The notes under the pieces: generated by a model | Told to the model about the DNA's origin: nothing | Seen by the model: only the letters and a program-made list of their open reading frames with translations | Databases searched by the model: none | DNA from: Shimia sp040370365 | GTDB taxonomy: Bacteria; Pseudomonadota; Alphaproteobacteria; Rhodobacterales; Rhodobacteraceae | DNA: 64,000 nucleotides | Assembly (NCBI RefSeq): GCF_040370365.1 | Contig: NZ_BAABWQ010000004.1 | Location: forward strand, 310,001 to 374,000 | Reading direction: 5' to 3' | Shown here: piece after piece, positions 27,291-35,710 of the stretch | Position numbering within the stretch: position 1 is the first letter of the stretch | How the letters are laid out: the number at the start of each line of letters is the position of its first letter | Translations under genes and position numbers: made by a program

Positions 27291-28241
27291 TCAAGCGACG
27301 GCAGGAAATTCGCCCATATGCACCCCTGCGCCAGGCAAACGTGCGGCCTGTGCTGCAGTGCATTGCACCATGCGCCAGTTGCTTGGATCGGCAAAAAGCG
27401 CGCGAAGAAGCGCATTGGTCAATGCGTGACCAGCGCGGTGTCCACGATATTGGCCCAACAACGGGGCCCCGGCGAGATACAAATCACCCATGGCGTCCAG
27501 CATTTTGTGGCGCACAGGCTCATCCGCATGACGCAATCCGCCCGCTGCTTCGACGTGGGCGCCGTCAAACACCACCGCATTTTCCGCAGGATCACCCCCC
27601 AAAGCCAAGCCATTGGCGCGCATCGCGTCGACGTCCGCCTGACGGCAGAACGTCCGGCTGTCACAGAGTTCCCGCACAAAACTGCCATTGGCCAAGTTCA
27701 GACCTTTGGTCTGTTGACCTATAGCTTCGTCAACAAAATCGATGTGGAAATCAATCCGCATTTCTTCCGCAGGGTGCAGCTCTGCAATTGCGTCGCCTCG
27801 CTGCACGGATACGGGTTTCAAAACTTCCACGGCCCAAGCCGGTGTGCCTTGTGACACAATACCCGCTCTGAGAAAACTGTGAACAAATTCTGCTGCGCTG
27901 CCATCAAGAATTGGAACCTCGGGGCCGTCCAACTCGATCAAAGCATTGTGAATGCCACAGCCCGCCAGAGCGGCCATCAGGTGCTCAATGGTGGAGATCG
28001 TGACGCCCGAGTCGTTTTTGATGCGTGTGCAAAGTGCAGTTTGTTCCACCACATCCCAGCGGGCAGGCACCATGGAATCGCCCAAGAGAACGTCAGTGCG
28101 TTTAAACCAAATGCCGTAATCGGATGATGCAGGGCACACGGTCAGATGTACTGCTGCACCGGAATGTAGCCCGGTGCCGGAAAAATGAACTGGTGTCTTA
28201 AGTGTGGCTTGCACGCGTTTCCCCAATGTGGCGCGGCACAC
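27291..28241 (-). CDS. lpxC: UDP-3-O-acyl-N-acetylglucosamine deacetylase
   Basis: LpxC catalyses the committed step of lipid A synthesis, a zinc-dependent deacetylation in the cytosol. The family's features are present: FSGTGLHSG at the start, the first zinc His in ISTIEHLMAAL, the second His and Asp in RHKMLDAMGDLYL, and the catalytic His in GHRAGHALTNALL. 316 residues. The start is GTG at 28241; no in-frame ATG lies near. It has its own leader because ftsZ ends in a terminator 182 bases upstream. Confidence 0.96.
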   Translation of the reverse strand: MCRATLGKRVQATLKTPVHFSGTGLHSGAAVHLTVCPASSDYGIWFKRTDVLLGDSMVPARWDVVEQTALCTRIKNDSGVTISTIEHLMAALAGCGIHNALIELDGPEVPILDGSAAEFVHSFLRAGIVSQGTPAWAVEVLKPVSVQRGDAIAELHPAEEMRIDFHIDFVDEAIGQQTKGLNLANGSFVRELCDSRTFCRQADVDAMRANGLALGGDPAENAVVFDGAHVEAAGGLRHADEPVRHKMLDAMGDLYLAGAPLLGQYRGHRAGHALTNALLRALFADPSNWRMVQCTAAQAARLPGAGVHMGEFPAVA

Positions 28242-28367
28242 CCCATTGGCCGCATCCTTGAGGTAGTGGCTTCAGCCCGTCATCTCAAATAAAGCTTTGC
28301 AACGATCTGAAACATGAATGTAACACTTCGGCAAAACATCGCCATCCCCGTCGAAAGTCGTTGATAC

Positions 28368-28401
28368 AAAAAGAGAAAAGGCCGCCCCGAAAGGCGACCT
28401 T
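28368..28401 (-). terminator. rho-independent terminator after ftsZ
   Basis: On the minus strand AAGGTCGCC pairs with GGCGGCCTT (one mismatch) around TTTCGG, followed by TTTTCTCTTTTT. It begins 22 bases after the ftsZ stop codon and separates ftsZ from lpxC. Confidence 0.85.
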
Positions 28402-28423
28402 CTCACGAGGTATGGTCGATAAT

Positions 28424-30088
28424 TTAGTTCGCCTGACGGCGCAGGAAAGCCGGAATTTCGATCCGTTCCTGATCTTCGTCCATCTGAGTCGCAGGTTCGC
28501 TGGACTGAACCGCTGGCTGTTGACGTGCGGCAGGCATCTGTTGTGGAGCGCGCGCGCCGGGTTGCTCGCCAGCTTGCCCAGTCATTTTGTTGATCAATGA
28601 ATTGATACCGAACCGAGGGCGTTCTTCGGCCTTAGGTTCCGCATCTGGAACCACCGGACGGGCCGGAGCTGCCGGGGCTTTATCAACAGCAGCCTGCAAG
28701 CGTTGCATCAGCTGAGGCGTTGGTGTGCCCGGTGCTGGGCGCTGAGGGGCGACAAAATCCTGAGGCTCTTCTTCCTCAAACATCTGTGGCTGAACCTGCT
28801 GAGCAGCAGACGGCTGATACGCCGGAGCCGGCACGTCAGCACCGGCGGATGCGGCATCAAAGGTTGGTGCGGCCGGCGCGGACACTGGCGCAGGCTCTTC
28901 AAAGATGTCTTCCATTTGCTCCGCAGCAGCTGCACGCTGTGCGTCAATTTGCGGGAACAACGAAGGTTCCGCTGCAACCACCTCTGACTCATGCGGCGCG
29001 GAATACGCTGCAGGAGCTTGTTGTTGCGGAGCTGCAGCTTCAACAGCAGCCGCCTCCTCTGGTGATTGTGCCAATGGCGCCTTCATCGACCGGCGTGGCA
29101 ATGGCATGGCGGAAGTTGTCTCCGCAGCATCAATCCCTGTGGCAACAACAGACACGCGCATGGCACCGTCAAGATTGTCATCCATGGTAGAGCCAACGAT
29201 AATGTTGGCGTCCGCGTCCACTTCTTCACGGATGCGGTTGGCAGCTTCATCCAGCTCAAACAGAGTCAGATCGTGACCGCCAGTGATGTTGATCAGCACG
29301 CCGTTGGCACCACGCAGTGAAATCTCGTCCAGCAGCGGGTTGGCAATGGCTTTCTCAGCGGCCTGAATGGCGCGATCTTCACCGGTTGCTTCGCCGGTGC
29401 CCATCATCGCTTTGCCCATTTCGTCCATCACAGCACGAACGTCGGCAAAGTCGAGGTTGATCAAACCCGGACGCACCATCAGATCCGTCACGCCTTTGAC
29501 GCCCTGATACAGAACGTCGTCCGCCATGGAGAACGCCTCGGTGAAGGTCGTTTTCTCGTTGGCAAGGCGGAACAAGTTCTGGTTTGGAATGATAATCAGT
29601 GTGTCGACCATCTTCTGCAGTTGATCCACACCGTCTTCCGCTTGGCGCATACGTTTTGCGCCCTCAAACTGAAACGGTTTGGTCACAACACCAACGGTCA
29701 GAACACCCAACTCACGCGCAGCTTGCGCAATAATTGGGGCTGCGCCCGTGCCTGTTCCCCCGCCCATACCGGCGGTGATGAAGCACATGTGCGCACCTGC
29801 GAGGTGATCAACAATCTCCTCAATGCTTTCTTCGGCGGCAGCGGCACCTACGGCTGCGCGCGCCCCAGCGCCCAGACCTTCGGTAACCTTCACGCCCAAT
29901 TGCACGCGGCTTTCAGATTTGCTCTGCTGCAGCGCCTGCGCGTCTGTGTTCGCAACCACGAACTCAACGCCTTCAAGCTCTTTATCGATCATATTATTGA
30001 CCGCGTTGCCACCTGCACCGCCAACACCAAACACGGTGATGCGGGGTTTCAGATCACCCTCATCGGGCATTGTCAGATTCAATGTCAT
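28424..30088 (-). CDS. ftsZ: cell division protein FtsZ
   Basis: FtsZ is the tubulin-like GTPase that forms the division ring. The N-terminal GTPase core has ITVFGVGGAGGNAVNNMI and the tubulin signature GGGTGTGAAP; the T7 loop NLDFADVRAVM is intact. After about residue 320 comes a long linker rich in Ala, Pro, Glu and Gln, typical for alphaproteobacteria. It ends with the conserved tail peptide RIEIPAFLRRQ that binds FtsA and other partners. 554 residues. Its 361-base upstream gap to ftsA indicates a separate promoter, and a terminator follows. Confidence 0.98.
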   Translation of the reverse strand: MTLNLTMPDEGDLKPRITVFGVGGAGGNAVNNMIDKELEGVEFVVANTDAQALQQSKSESRVQLGVKVTEGLGAGARAAVGAAAAEESIEEIVDHLAGAHMCFITAGMGGGTGTGAAPIIAQAARELGVLTVGVVTKPFQFEGAKRMRQAEDGVDQLQKMVDTLIIIPNQNLFRLANEKTTFTEAFSMADDVLYQGVKGVTDLMVRPGLINLDFADVRAVMDEMGKAMMGTGEATGEDRAIQAAEKAIANPLLDEISLRGANGVLINITGGHDLTLFELDEAANRIREEVDADANIIVGSTMDDNLDGAMRVSVVATGIDAAETTSAMPLPRRSMKAPLAQSPEEAAAVEAAAPQQQAPAAYSAPHESEVVAAEPSLFPQIDAQRAAAAEQMEDIFEEPAPVSAPAAPTFDAASAGADVPAPAYQPSAAQQVQPQMFEEEEPQDFVAPQRPAPGTPTPQLMQRLQAAVDKAPAAPARPVVPDAEPKAEERPRFGINSLINKMTGQAGEQPGARAPQQMPAARQQPAVQSSEPATQMDEDQERIEIPAFLRRQAN

Positions 30089-30449
30089 AGAACTGTCCGC
30101 CTGTATTTTTTCGTTCCCGCATAGCGGGCGAGTTTCTGCCTACTCACAGCCATTATTAAACAGGCTTTCAGGAATCGTCATCCTAAAAAGCACATTTAGC
30201 CACAAAATATGGGGCAAAAACTTGAAAACTAGCGGTATCTTGCCGAAACCGCCATATTTCGCGGGGCAATCCACACATAGCACAACACTAAGGAACCACC
30301 CGAGACACGGAGGATGTCACGAAATGGAGTTTGTTTTACGTCGGGGGCCACTGCTCGGCCTGATGAATCCGCGTTTTTGTCGCGGTTACCAAAATCTTAA
30401 ACGAGCCTGAAAAGAAGGTCACCCCCGAAAATGTGTTTCTGTCTATTCC
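30089..30449 (-). promoter_or_regulatory. ftsA-ftsZ gap: leader and likely promoter region of ftsZ
   Basis: 361 bases without a gene. A compact hairpin CCCGC-3-GCGGG lies at 30116-30128, 28 bases before the ftsZ start codon. Two GANTC sites (30172-30176 and 30365-30369), the target of the CcrM methylase that times ftsZ expression in Caulobacter, lie here, and a third (30076-30080) is inside the first codons of ftsZ. The middle (30170-30290) is AT-rich and fits a promoter. No clear CtrA box was found. Confidence 0.5.
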
Positions 30450-31784
30450 TCACCAGTTTTCTCTAAACCATCGCACCGCGCGCCCAAGCGTGCGTGAATG
30501 ATAGCGGTCCGCTGGCAAGTCAAAGTCCCACCATTCGTCCTGAGGATGGGTGGCAAAGAGACACATGCCAACCGTTGCCGCAAACCCAGCGCCAGTGGCC
30601 GCTTGTGGCAGTCCGTGCACGCGCATAGGGCGGCCCAAGCGCACTTGTTGACCAAGAATTTTTGTGGCCAATCCATCCAGACCAGGAATTTGGCTGCTCC
30701 CACCAGTCAGCACAATTTGCTGGCTTGGCAAATGTTCAAAGCCTGCGCCGTCCAAGCGGGCGCGCACCTCTTCCAGAATTTCCTCAACTCTTGGACGCAT
30801 AATGCCGATCAATTCCGCACGGCTCACGGTACGGCGATCATGCTCCCAATCGCCAGTGTCACCGGACAACTCGATCATGTCACGATCATCCATGCCGGTG
30901 GCCACAACGCCTCCGTAAAAGGTCTTGATCCGTTCAGCCGTGTTGGTCGGCACTTGCAGGCCCATCGAGATATCGCTGGTCACATGATCTCCGCCCATGC
31001 GTACGGTATCGGCAAAGATCATGTGCTTCTTCATAAAGATCGACAGGCTGGTCGCCCCACCGCCCATGTCAATACAGGCAGCACCCAGCTCTTGCTCATC
31101 CTCAACCAATGCCGAAAGGCCGGAAACGTAAGCCGAGGACGCAATGCCCGCGAGTTCCAAGTCGCAACGCTTGATACAGTGCACAAGGTTCTGAACTGCG
31201 ACCTTGTCAACCGTCAGCATATGCATGTCAGTGGTCAAAACTTGTCCGACCTGTCCGCGCGGATCGCCAAGGCCAGACCGATGATCAAGTGCAAAATTCA
31301 CCGGCTGAGCATGCAATACTTCACGATCAGCGCCGTAGTCAGGCACATCACAGGCCGCCAGCACCCGTGCCACATCCTGTTCACCCACGACATGTTCGGC
31401 AACGTCAATTTGCCCGTCCAGCCCGTAAGAACGCGGTTCAGCACCGGCAAAACAGGCGATCACGTGATCTACACGGATCTTCGCCATCTTCTGCGCGGCT
31501 TGCACCACCGTGCGTATGGCACGTTCGGTTTCCTGCATGGTGGCAATTTCGCCAAACTTCACACCGCGGGACATAATTGTGTTTGCCCCAATCACGCGAA
31601 AGCCGGATTGGCCAGCCATTGAGCCAATGCCTTCGACACTGGCCAAGCGATCGGTGCCATCAAACCGCAACACAAGACAAGCGATTTTGGACGTCCCCAC
31701 ATCCAGAACCGCAATCACGCCACGTTGCATCGCCGCTTTGCGCATCGCGCGCATGGCACGCTGGCTTTGATAAAGCTCTGTCAT
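30450..31784 (-). CDS. ftsA: cell division protein FtsA
   Basis: FtsA is the actin-like protein that tethers FtsZ to the membrane. The actin-fold motifs are VIAVLDVGTSKIACLV (phosphate 1), IDMGGGATSLSIF (phosphate 2) and IVLTGGSSQIPGL (adenosine). The last residues (GRAVRWFRENW) form the amphipathic membrane-binding helix. The ATG at 31784 is chosen because it overlaps the ftsQ stop as ATGA; the frame stays open for 13 codons further. 444 residues. Confidence 0.97.
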   Translation of the reverse strand: MTELYQSQRAMRAMRKAAMQRGVIAVLDVGTSKIACLVLRFDGTDRLASVEGIGSMAGQSGFRVIGANTIMSRGVKFGEIATMQETERAIRTVVQAAQKMAKIRVDHVIACFAGAEPRSYGLDGQIDVAEHVVGEQDVARVLAACDVPDYGADREVLHAQPVNFALDHRSGLGDPRGQVGQVLTTDMHMLTVDKVAVQNLVHCIKRCDLELAGIASSAYVSGLSALVEDEQELGAACIDMGGGATSLSIFMKKHMIFADTVRMGGDHVTSDISMGLQVPTNTAERIKTFYGGVVATGMDDRDMIELSGDTGDWEHDRRTVSRAELIGIMRPRVEEILEEVRARLDGAGFEHLPSQQIVLTGGSSQIPGLDGLATKILGQQVRLGRPMRVHGLPQAATGAGFAATVGMCLFATHPQDEWWDFDLPADRYHSRTLGRAVRWFRENW

Positions 31785-32659
31785 TGTCCTGCCGTCCCCA
31801 AATTCATCTTGCTGGTTCGCCACCAGTCTTCTACTGCGTTTTCTGTAAGTTGGATGGTGGGACGACGCGCCAAGCGCATGTCCACAATCTGAATATCGCG
31901 CTCTAAGAGCTCTTCTGCATTGCCAAGTGCAACCACCCGGTCCAGCGCTTCTTCTGCGTTCTGCTCCGGCAGCAAAATGCGCTGATTGCGGTCAAGCACC
32001 ACGTCCCAGCGACGTTCACCTACACGCACGAGTCCAATCACGCGATCCGCGATAGGTGCCGCCGCCGCAAAGAGACGCAGCGCTTCGAGAACGTGAGCGT
32101 CCGCACCCTCCCCCGCGATCAGCGGCATCTCAGGATGCGCGTGGCGGTTGATCGCCGGCCCCGTGACATGGCCATCCGGATCAACAAGGGTCAGTCCTTC
32201 GTGCGTGCGCCAGACTACAACTGGCGTCCGCTCGACGATGGTGAGTTGCAAAATACCTCCGGGTCTCACTCTCAGTGCGGCGCTGGCAATTGCTGGAAGG
32301 TCTGCCACCTGAGCCTGAAGGCCAGACAGATCGAGGTCAAAGGAACTGACCGGAAAGCTGAGCGCCAGAATGTCTCTGATGTCTTCGGCGGTGCCGTCTG
32401 ACGCACCATCAATCGCCATGGCGCTGACAGAGAACTCAGGACGCTCTGCAATACTGCGCCGCAAATCATTGACCGCGAGGTTCAGGTTCTCGCGGCGAGT
32501 TTCATTGGAGAACCAAACGGTTGTGGCAATGGCCACAACGGAAAAGGGCACCCCAACCCGTAAGAAAAGTCGAAACAGCGGCGTCAGCATAAGCCGTTCA
32601 AAACGATATGCCCAACGGGACGGAGCGTTGTCGCGGCGGGCCGCCCTCATCGATCGCAT
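31781..32659 (-). CDS. ftsQ: cell division protein FtsQ
   Basis: FtsQ is a bitopic inner membrane protein linking early and late division proteins. It has a basic cytosolic N-terminus, a membrane helix (about residues 30-50, VGVPFSVVAIATTVWF), a POTRA domain starting near FSVSAMAIDGAS, and the FtsQ beta domain containing VERTPVVVWR and LTLVDPDGHV. ATG 32659 has GGAGGA six bases upstream; ATG 32650 would overlap the ddl stop as ATGA. 292 residues by the chosen start. Overlaps ftsA by 4 bases. Confidence 0.95.
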   Translation of the reverse strand: MRSMRAARRDNAPSRWAYRFERLMLTPLFRLFLRVGVPFSVVAIATTVWFSNETRRENLNLAVNDLRRSIAERPEFSVSAMAIDGASDGTAEDIRDILALSFPVSSFDLDLSGLQAQVADLPAIASAALRVRPGGILQLTIVERTPVVVWRTHEGLTLVDPDGHVTGPAINRHAHPEMPLIAGEGADAHVLEALRLFAAAAPIADRVIGLVRVGERRWDVVLDRNQRILLPEQNAEEALDRVVALGNAEELLERDIQIVDMRLARRPTIQLTENAVEDWWRTSKMNLGTAGQ

Positions 32660-33561
32660 GAGGCGTCCTCCACCATCCATGCGCAGAACGCGGCAAAGCT
32701 CATGCCACAGTGGGCGGCTTGCTCCGGGGACAACGACGTTGGCGTCATACCTGGCTGGGTGTTGGTTTCAAGCAGGATCAAGCCATCCAAACCGCGGGCC
32801 TCATCCCACCGAAAGTCTGTACGCGAGACACCGCGACACCCCAAGGCAGTGTGCGCACGCACAGCAAACGCCATGCAGGCGTCATAGATCTCTTGCGGCA
32901 CATTCGCGGGAATTTCGTGACGCGATCCGCCTGTCGCATACTTTGCTTCGTAGTCGTACCAGCCGTCCGTGATGATGTCGGTGACCCCAAGTGCGCGATC
33001 CCCCATCACCGTTGTGGTCAGTTCACGTCCGGGCGCATAGGTTTCCACCATAACCTCATCTGGCATGCTCTCCGCCAGTTGGGGCGGTGAGTTTGCACCT
33101 TCGTTCACAATATAGATGCCAACCGAGGAGCCCTCATTGTTGGGTTTCACCACATAAGGCGGTGCCATGACGTGGCGCAGGGCAACGTCAGCTTTTTTGG
33201 CAATCACGCTGTTTACAACCGGCAAGCCTGCCGAGACGAACACATCCTTGGCACGCTGCTTGTCCATCGCCAGAGCAGACGCCAGCACACCGGAATGGGT
33301 ATAGGGAATTTGCAGCCATTCAAAGACACCCTGCACGCAGCCATCTTCCCCCCAACGCCCATGCAGGGCATTGAAAATCACATCCGGTGCAATGTCTCTC
33401 AGGCGCGCAACAATGTCAGCCCCTGCGTCGAGCTCTACAACGTCAAATCCTGCTTCGCGAAGTGCAGCAGCGCATTCGCGCCCTGTTGACAGCGACACAT
33501 CCCGTTCTGCCGAAGGGCCGCCCATCACAACTGCTACTTTGCGGGGTGTCTTGTCTGACAT
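32647..33561 (-). CDS. ddl: D-alanine--D-alanine ligase
   Basis: Makes the D-Ala-D-Ala dipeptide used by MurF. ATP-grasp enzyme of 304 residues: VAVVMGGPSAERDVSLSTG at the N-terminus, FNALHGRWGEDG, then the ATP loop VVKPNNEGSSVGI, and the metal residues in the closing LILLETNTQPGMT. The conserved Glu in SAERDVS and the Ser of EGSSVG are intact. ATG 33561 is preferred to GTG 33567. The gene overlaps ftsQ by 13 bases. About 240 bases separate it from murB, unusual for this tightly packed cluster. Confidence 0.96.
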   Translation of the reverse strand: MSDKTPRKVAVVMGGPSAERDVSLSTGRECAAALREAGFDVVELDAGADIVARLRDIAPDVIFNALHGRWGEDGCVQGVFEWLQIPYTHSGVLASALAMDKQRAKDVFVSAGLPVVNSVIAKKADVALRHVMAPPYVVKPNNEGSSVGIYIVNEGANSPPQLAESMPDEVMVETYAPGRELTTTVMGDRALGVTDIITDGWYDYEAKYATGGSRHEIPANVPQEIYDACMAFAVRAHTALGCRGVSRTDFRWDEARGLDGLILLETNTQPGMTPTSLSPEQAAHCGMSFAAFCAWMVEDASCDR

Positions 33562-33702
33562 GCCCACTGTGCCTCAAATTCACGGGCCGTTTGCGACCCT
33601 TTTTATGCGAGCCCTTTGGACTCATTATGACAGCCGTTTTGGGCTGCATTCTTATCTCAGGCGTGAAGCCCGCTCGGGTGGGCACGTGGCCCTGCTCTCA
33701 AT

Positions 33703-33748
33703 TGGGCCCTAGGCCCATATTCTAAGGGCTTTGCGCCCTTGTTTTCTT
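33703..33748. other. two GC-rich hairpins in the murB-ddl gap
   Basis: TGGGCC-3-GGCCCA at 33703-33717 and AAGGGC-5-GCCCTT at 33724-33740. The second is followed on the plus strand by GTTTTCTT, so it looks like a terminator for the strand opposite to the cluster, though no plus-strand gene precedes it. Effects on the minus-strand transcript, such as pausing or RNA processing, are also possible. Confidence 0.4.
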
Positions 33749-33797
33749 GTCGTTTCCGGTTCTATTTTTTGGCTCAAAGTGCGCCATCTGTCCGGAA

Positions 33798-34724
33798 TTA
33801 GTCCGCTGTCGGTTCACCGACACGCATGATTTCCCACTCTAAGTCTATTCCAGCGTTTTGGAAAACCCTTTTTCGAACTTCCTCCCCGAGATTTTCCAAA
33901 TCTGCGGCAGTTGCGTCACCGGTGTTGATCATGAAGTTAGAATGCATCTCGCTCATCTGCGCCCCCCCGACCCGTGCGCCGCGCATCCCCGCATCATCAA
34001 TGACCTTCCAAGCCTTCAAATCATGCACGTCGTCGGCTCTCCCGGTCGATGAAAAACCCGCCGGATTGCGAAATGTGCTGCCCGCGCTGCGATCTTTGGT
34101 GGGCTGAGTGGCGTCTCGCTTGGCAAGCTGATCTTCCATACGCGCGGCCAGGGCCTCTGGATCCCCCGAAGGCCCCTCCAAAATTGCCTCAACGAGTACC
34201 CAACCTTCAGGCAGATCGGTTTGGCGGTACTGAAACTTAAGATCATCAGCGCTCAGTGTCACAATGGCCCCATCCCGCGTGACGGCCGTGGCCTCAACAA
34301 ACACATCTGCTGTGTAGCTCCCATAGCAGCCCGCGTTCATCCGCACCGCACCGCCAATCGCGCCGGGTATGGTACGCAAAAACGTGAGATCAACACCAGC
34401 TTGCGCAGCTTTGCGCGCCACATGAGCGTCCAGCGCGGCCACCCCTGCCCGCACACGATTGCCCTCGATTTCGATATGGTTGAAACCACGCCCCATCCGG
34501 ATCACCACCGCGCGCAGGCCGCCGTCGCGTACAATCAGGTTGGACCCCACCCCCATCGGAAACACCGCAACATCTTTGGGCAAGGCCTTCATAAACTCAG
34601 CCAGATCAGCAACGTCGGCGGGCTGAAATAGAAAATCTGCGGGACCTCCAACACGCAACCACGTCAGCTCCGACAGAGCCCTGCCTTCGGTCAATGTCCC
34701 ACGCGGGGTTGGCATCTCTGTCAT
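33798..34724 (-). CDS. murB: UDP-N-acetylmuramate dehydrogenase
   Basis: MurB reduces UDP-GlcNAc-enolpyruvate to UDP-MurNAc with FAD and NADPH. The flavin-binding domain shows LTWLRVGGPADFLFQP, FPMGVGSNLIVRDGG and FLRTIPGAIGGAVRMNAGCYG; the catalytic Ser lies in KDRSAGSTFRNP, and the closing Glu is near HSNFMINTGDATA and the end. 308 residues, a type I MurB of normal length. Part of the minus-strand dcw run, 72 bases after a small membrane protein gene. Confidence 0.96.
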   Translation of the reverse strand: MTEMPTPRGTLTEGRALSELTWLRVGGPADFLFQPADVADLAEFMKALPKDVAVFPMGVGSNLIVRDGGLRAVVIRMGRGFNHIEIEGNRVRAGVAALDAHVARKAAQAGVDLTFLRTIPGAIGGAVRMNAGCYGSYTADVFVEATAVTRDGAIVTLSADDLKFQYRQTDLPEGWVLVEAILEGPSGDPEALAARMEDQLAKRDATQPTKDRSAGSTFRNPAGFSSTGRADDVHDLKAWKVIDDAGMRGARVGGAQMSEMHSNFMINTGDATAADLENLGEEVRKRVFQNAGIDLEWEIMRVGEPTAD

Positions 34725-34796
34725 GAGAAAGTCCTTGTGCTCGATATGGTTTGAAGCTCACCGATACCGAAGGCGCTGGGGCCAAACAAGCCCTGC

Positions 34797-35111
34797 TTAG
34801 CTGCGCTTGCGCACGGCTGACCCGATATAGTGCAGCGCCCATCCAAGACCAATCGCGCCGCTCACGCCAAATATCAGCCATGGCCGATACCCTTGCAGCA
34901 TGGACAATGTGGATGCGTAAGTGTCAGCAGCGGTGGCGTTCAACAAAACCTCCAACGCCAAAAGCAGCACCACAAGAGAGCCGACAATCAGACTGGCACG
35001 CAACATCAGATCCCGGCGCGACTTGAAACCGGTGATCACGCCGTAAACCGGCATAATCATTGCCGCAAACCAAATCACCGCATTGAGACCAAGCGTGAGA
35101 TCCACAATCAT
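34797..35111 (-). CDS. small membrane protein in the murC-murB interval, 104 aa
   Basis: About three membrane helices (NAVIWFAAMIMPVYGVI, ASLIVGSLVVLLLALEVLL, and WLIFGVSGAIGLGWALHYIG) with a basic C-terminus. I do not recognise a named family. It is coupled to the preceding DUF2484 gene by an ATGA overlap and is followed by murB, so it is translated with the cell wall genes. A role in the envelope is likely from position but not shown by sequence. Confidence 0.8.
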   Translation of the reverse strand: MIVDLTLGLNAVIWFAAMIMPVYGVITGFKSRRDLMLRASLIVGSLVVLLLALEVLLNATAADTYASTLSMLQGYRPWLIFGVSGAIGLGWALHYIGSAVRKRS

Positions 35112-35353
35112 TCAAAAGTCCTCTTGAGCCAGCGCCAAAAAAAGATCACCGGCCAGCGCATGATCCATCCGCCCATGAGCAAAACCACCAGCGCAATCAA
35201 GATATTATGCTGATAGGCCACGCCAATCACAATCGGCACACCAATCGCAATCATCACGTAGGCAAAGCGCCAGTGATGGTCTTTGGACGGGAACATCGCC
35301 CGCAAATTGGCTGCGACCAGCCAAAGAAAGGCGCAGGTCAAAGACAGCGTCAC
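35108..35353 (-). CDS. DUF2484 membrane protein, copy 2
   Basis: 81 residues, three predicted helices: LSLTCAFLWLVAANLRAMFP, then VMIAIGVPIVIGVAY, and ILIALVVLLMGGWI, ending MRWPVIFFWRWLKR. It matches the DUF2484 family, which is found almost only in Rhodobacteraceae between murC and murB. Function is unknown. It overlaps both flanking genes by 4 bases (ATGA). The next gene upstream is a second member of the family. Confidence 0.85.
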   Translation of the reverse strand: MTLSLTCAFLWLVAANLRAMFPSKDHHWRFAYVMIAIGVPIVIGVAYQHNILIALVVLLMGGWIMRWPVIFFWRWLKRTFE

Positions 35354-35619
35354 GTATCGTTCTCCGCTTCAGGCCCCTGAACGGGCAAGCCAAGCGCTTT
35401 ACGTCCAAAGAACATTAAGGGGCGGCGGAACATCGACAAAAACCCAAAAAGCGCAACGCCACCAAAGAGCCATCCATGTTCATAGAAGATCACACCGATC
35501 AATACCGGCGCCATGACCAACAACGCAAGGCCGGGCGCGTACTGGCGGCGCATGGGAAGCATGGCCACGCCGGCGGCTGCAAGCACCCAGAAACAGGCAA
35601 AGATCAAAGACAGGCTCAC
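35350..35619 (-). CDS. DUF2484 membrane protein, copy 1
   Basis: 89 residues with three predicted helices (LSLIFACFWVLAAAGVAM, LALLVMAPVLIGVIFY, LFGGVALFGFLSMFRRP) and a polar C-terminus. It shares start (M-x-L-S-L), spacing of helices and the R-x-P-x-x-F-F turn with the following gene, so the two probably arose by duplication. It sits 91 bases after murC. Confidence 0.85.
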   Translation of the reverse strand: MSLSLIFACFWVLAAAGVAMLPMRRQYAPGLALLVMAPVLIGVIFYEHGWLFGGVALFGFLSMFRRPLMFFGRKALGLPVQGPEAENDT

Positions 35620-35710
35620 AACAGATGTCCCAAAATGATTAGATATGCAGACAGTCTAAACTTGGCGTCACTTGGCGCAAGTCAGGAAGTGAAACAGAAC
35701 GGCGCAAAAC

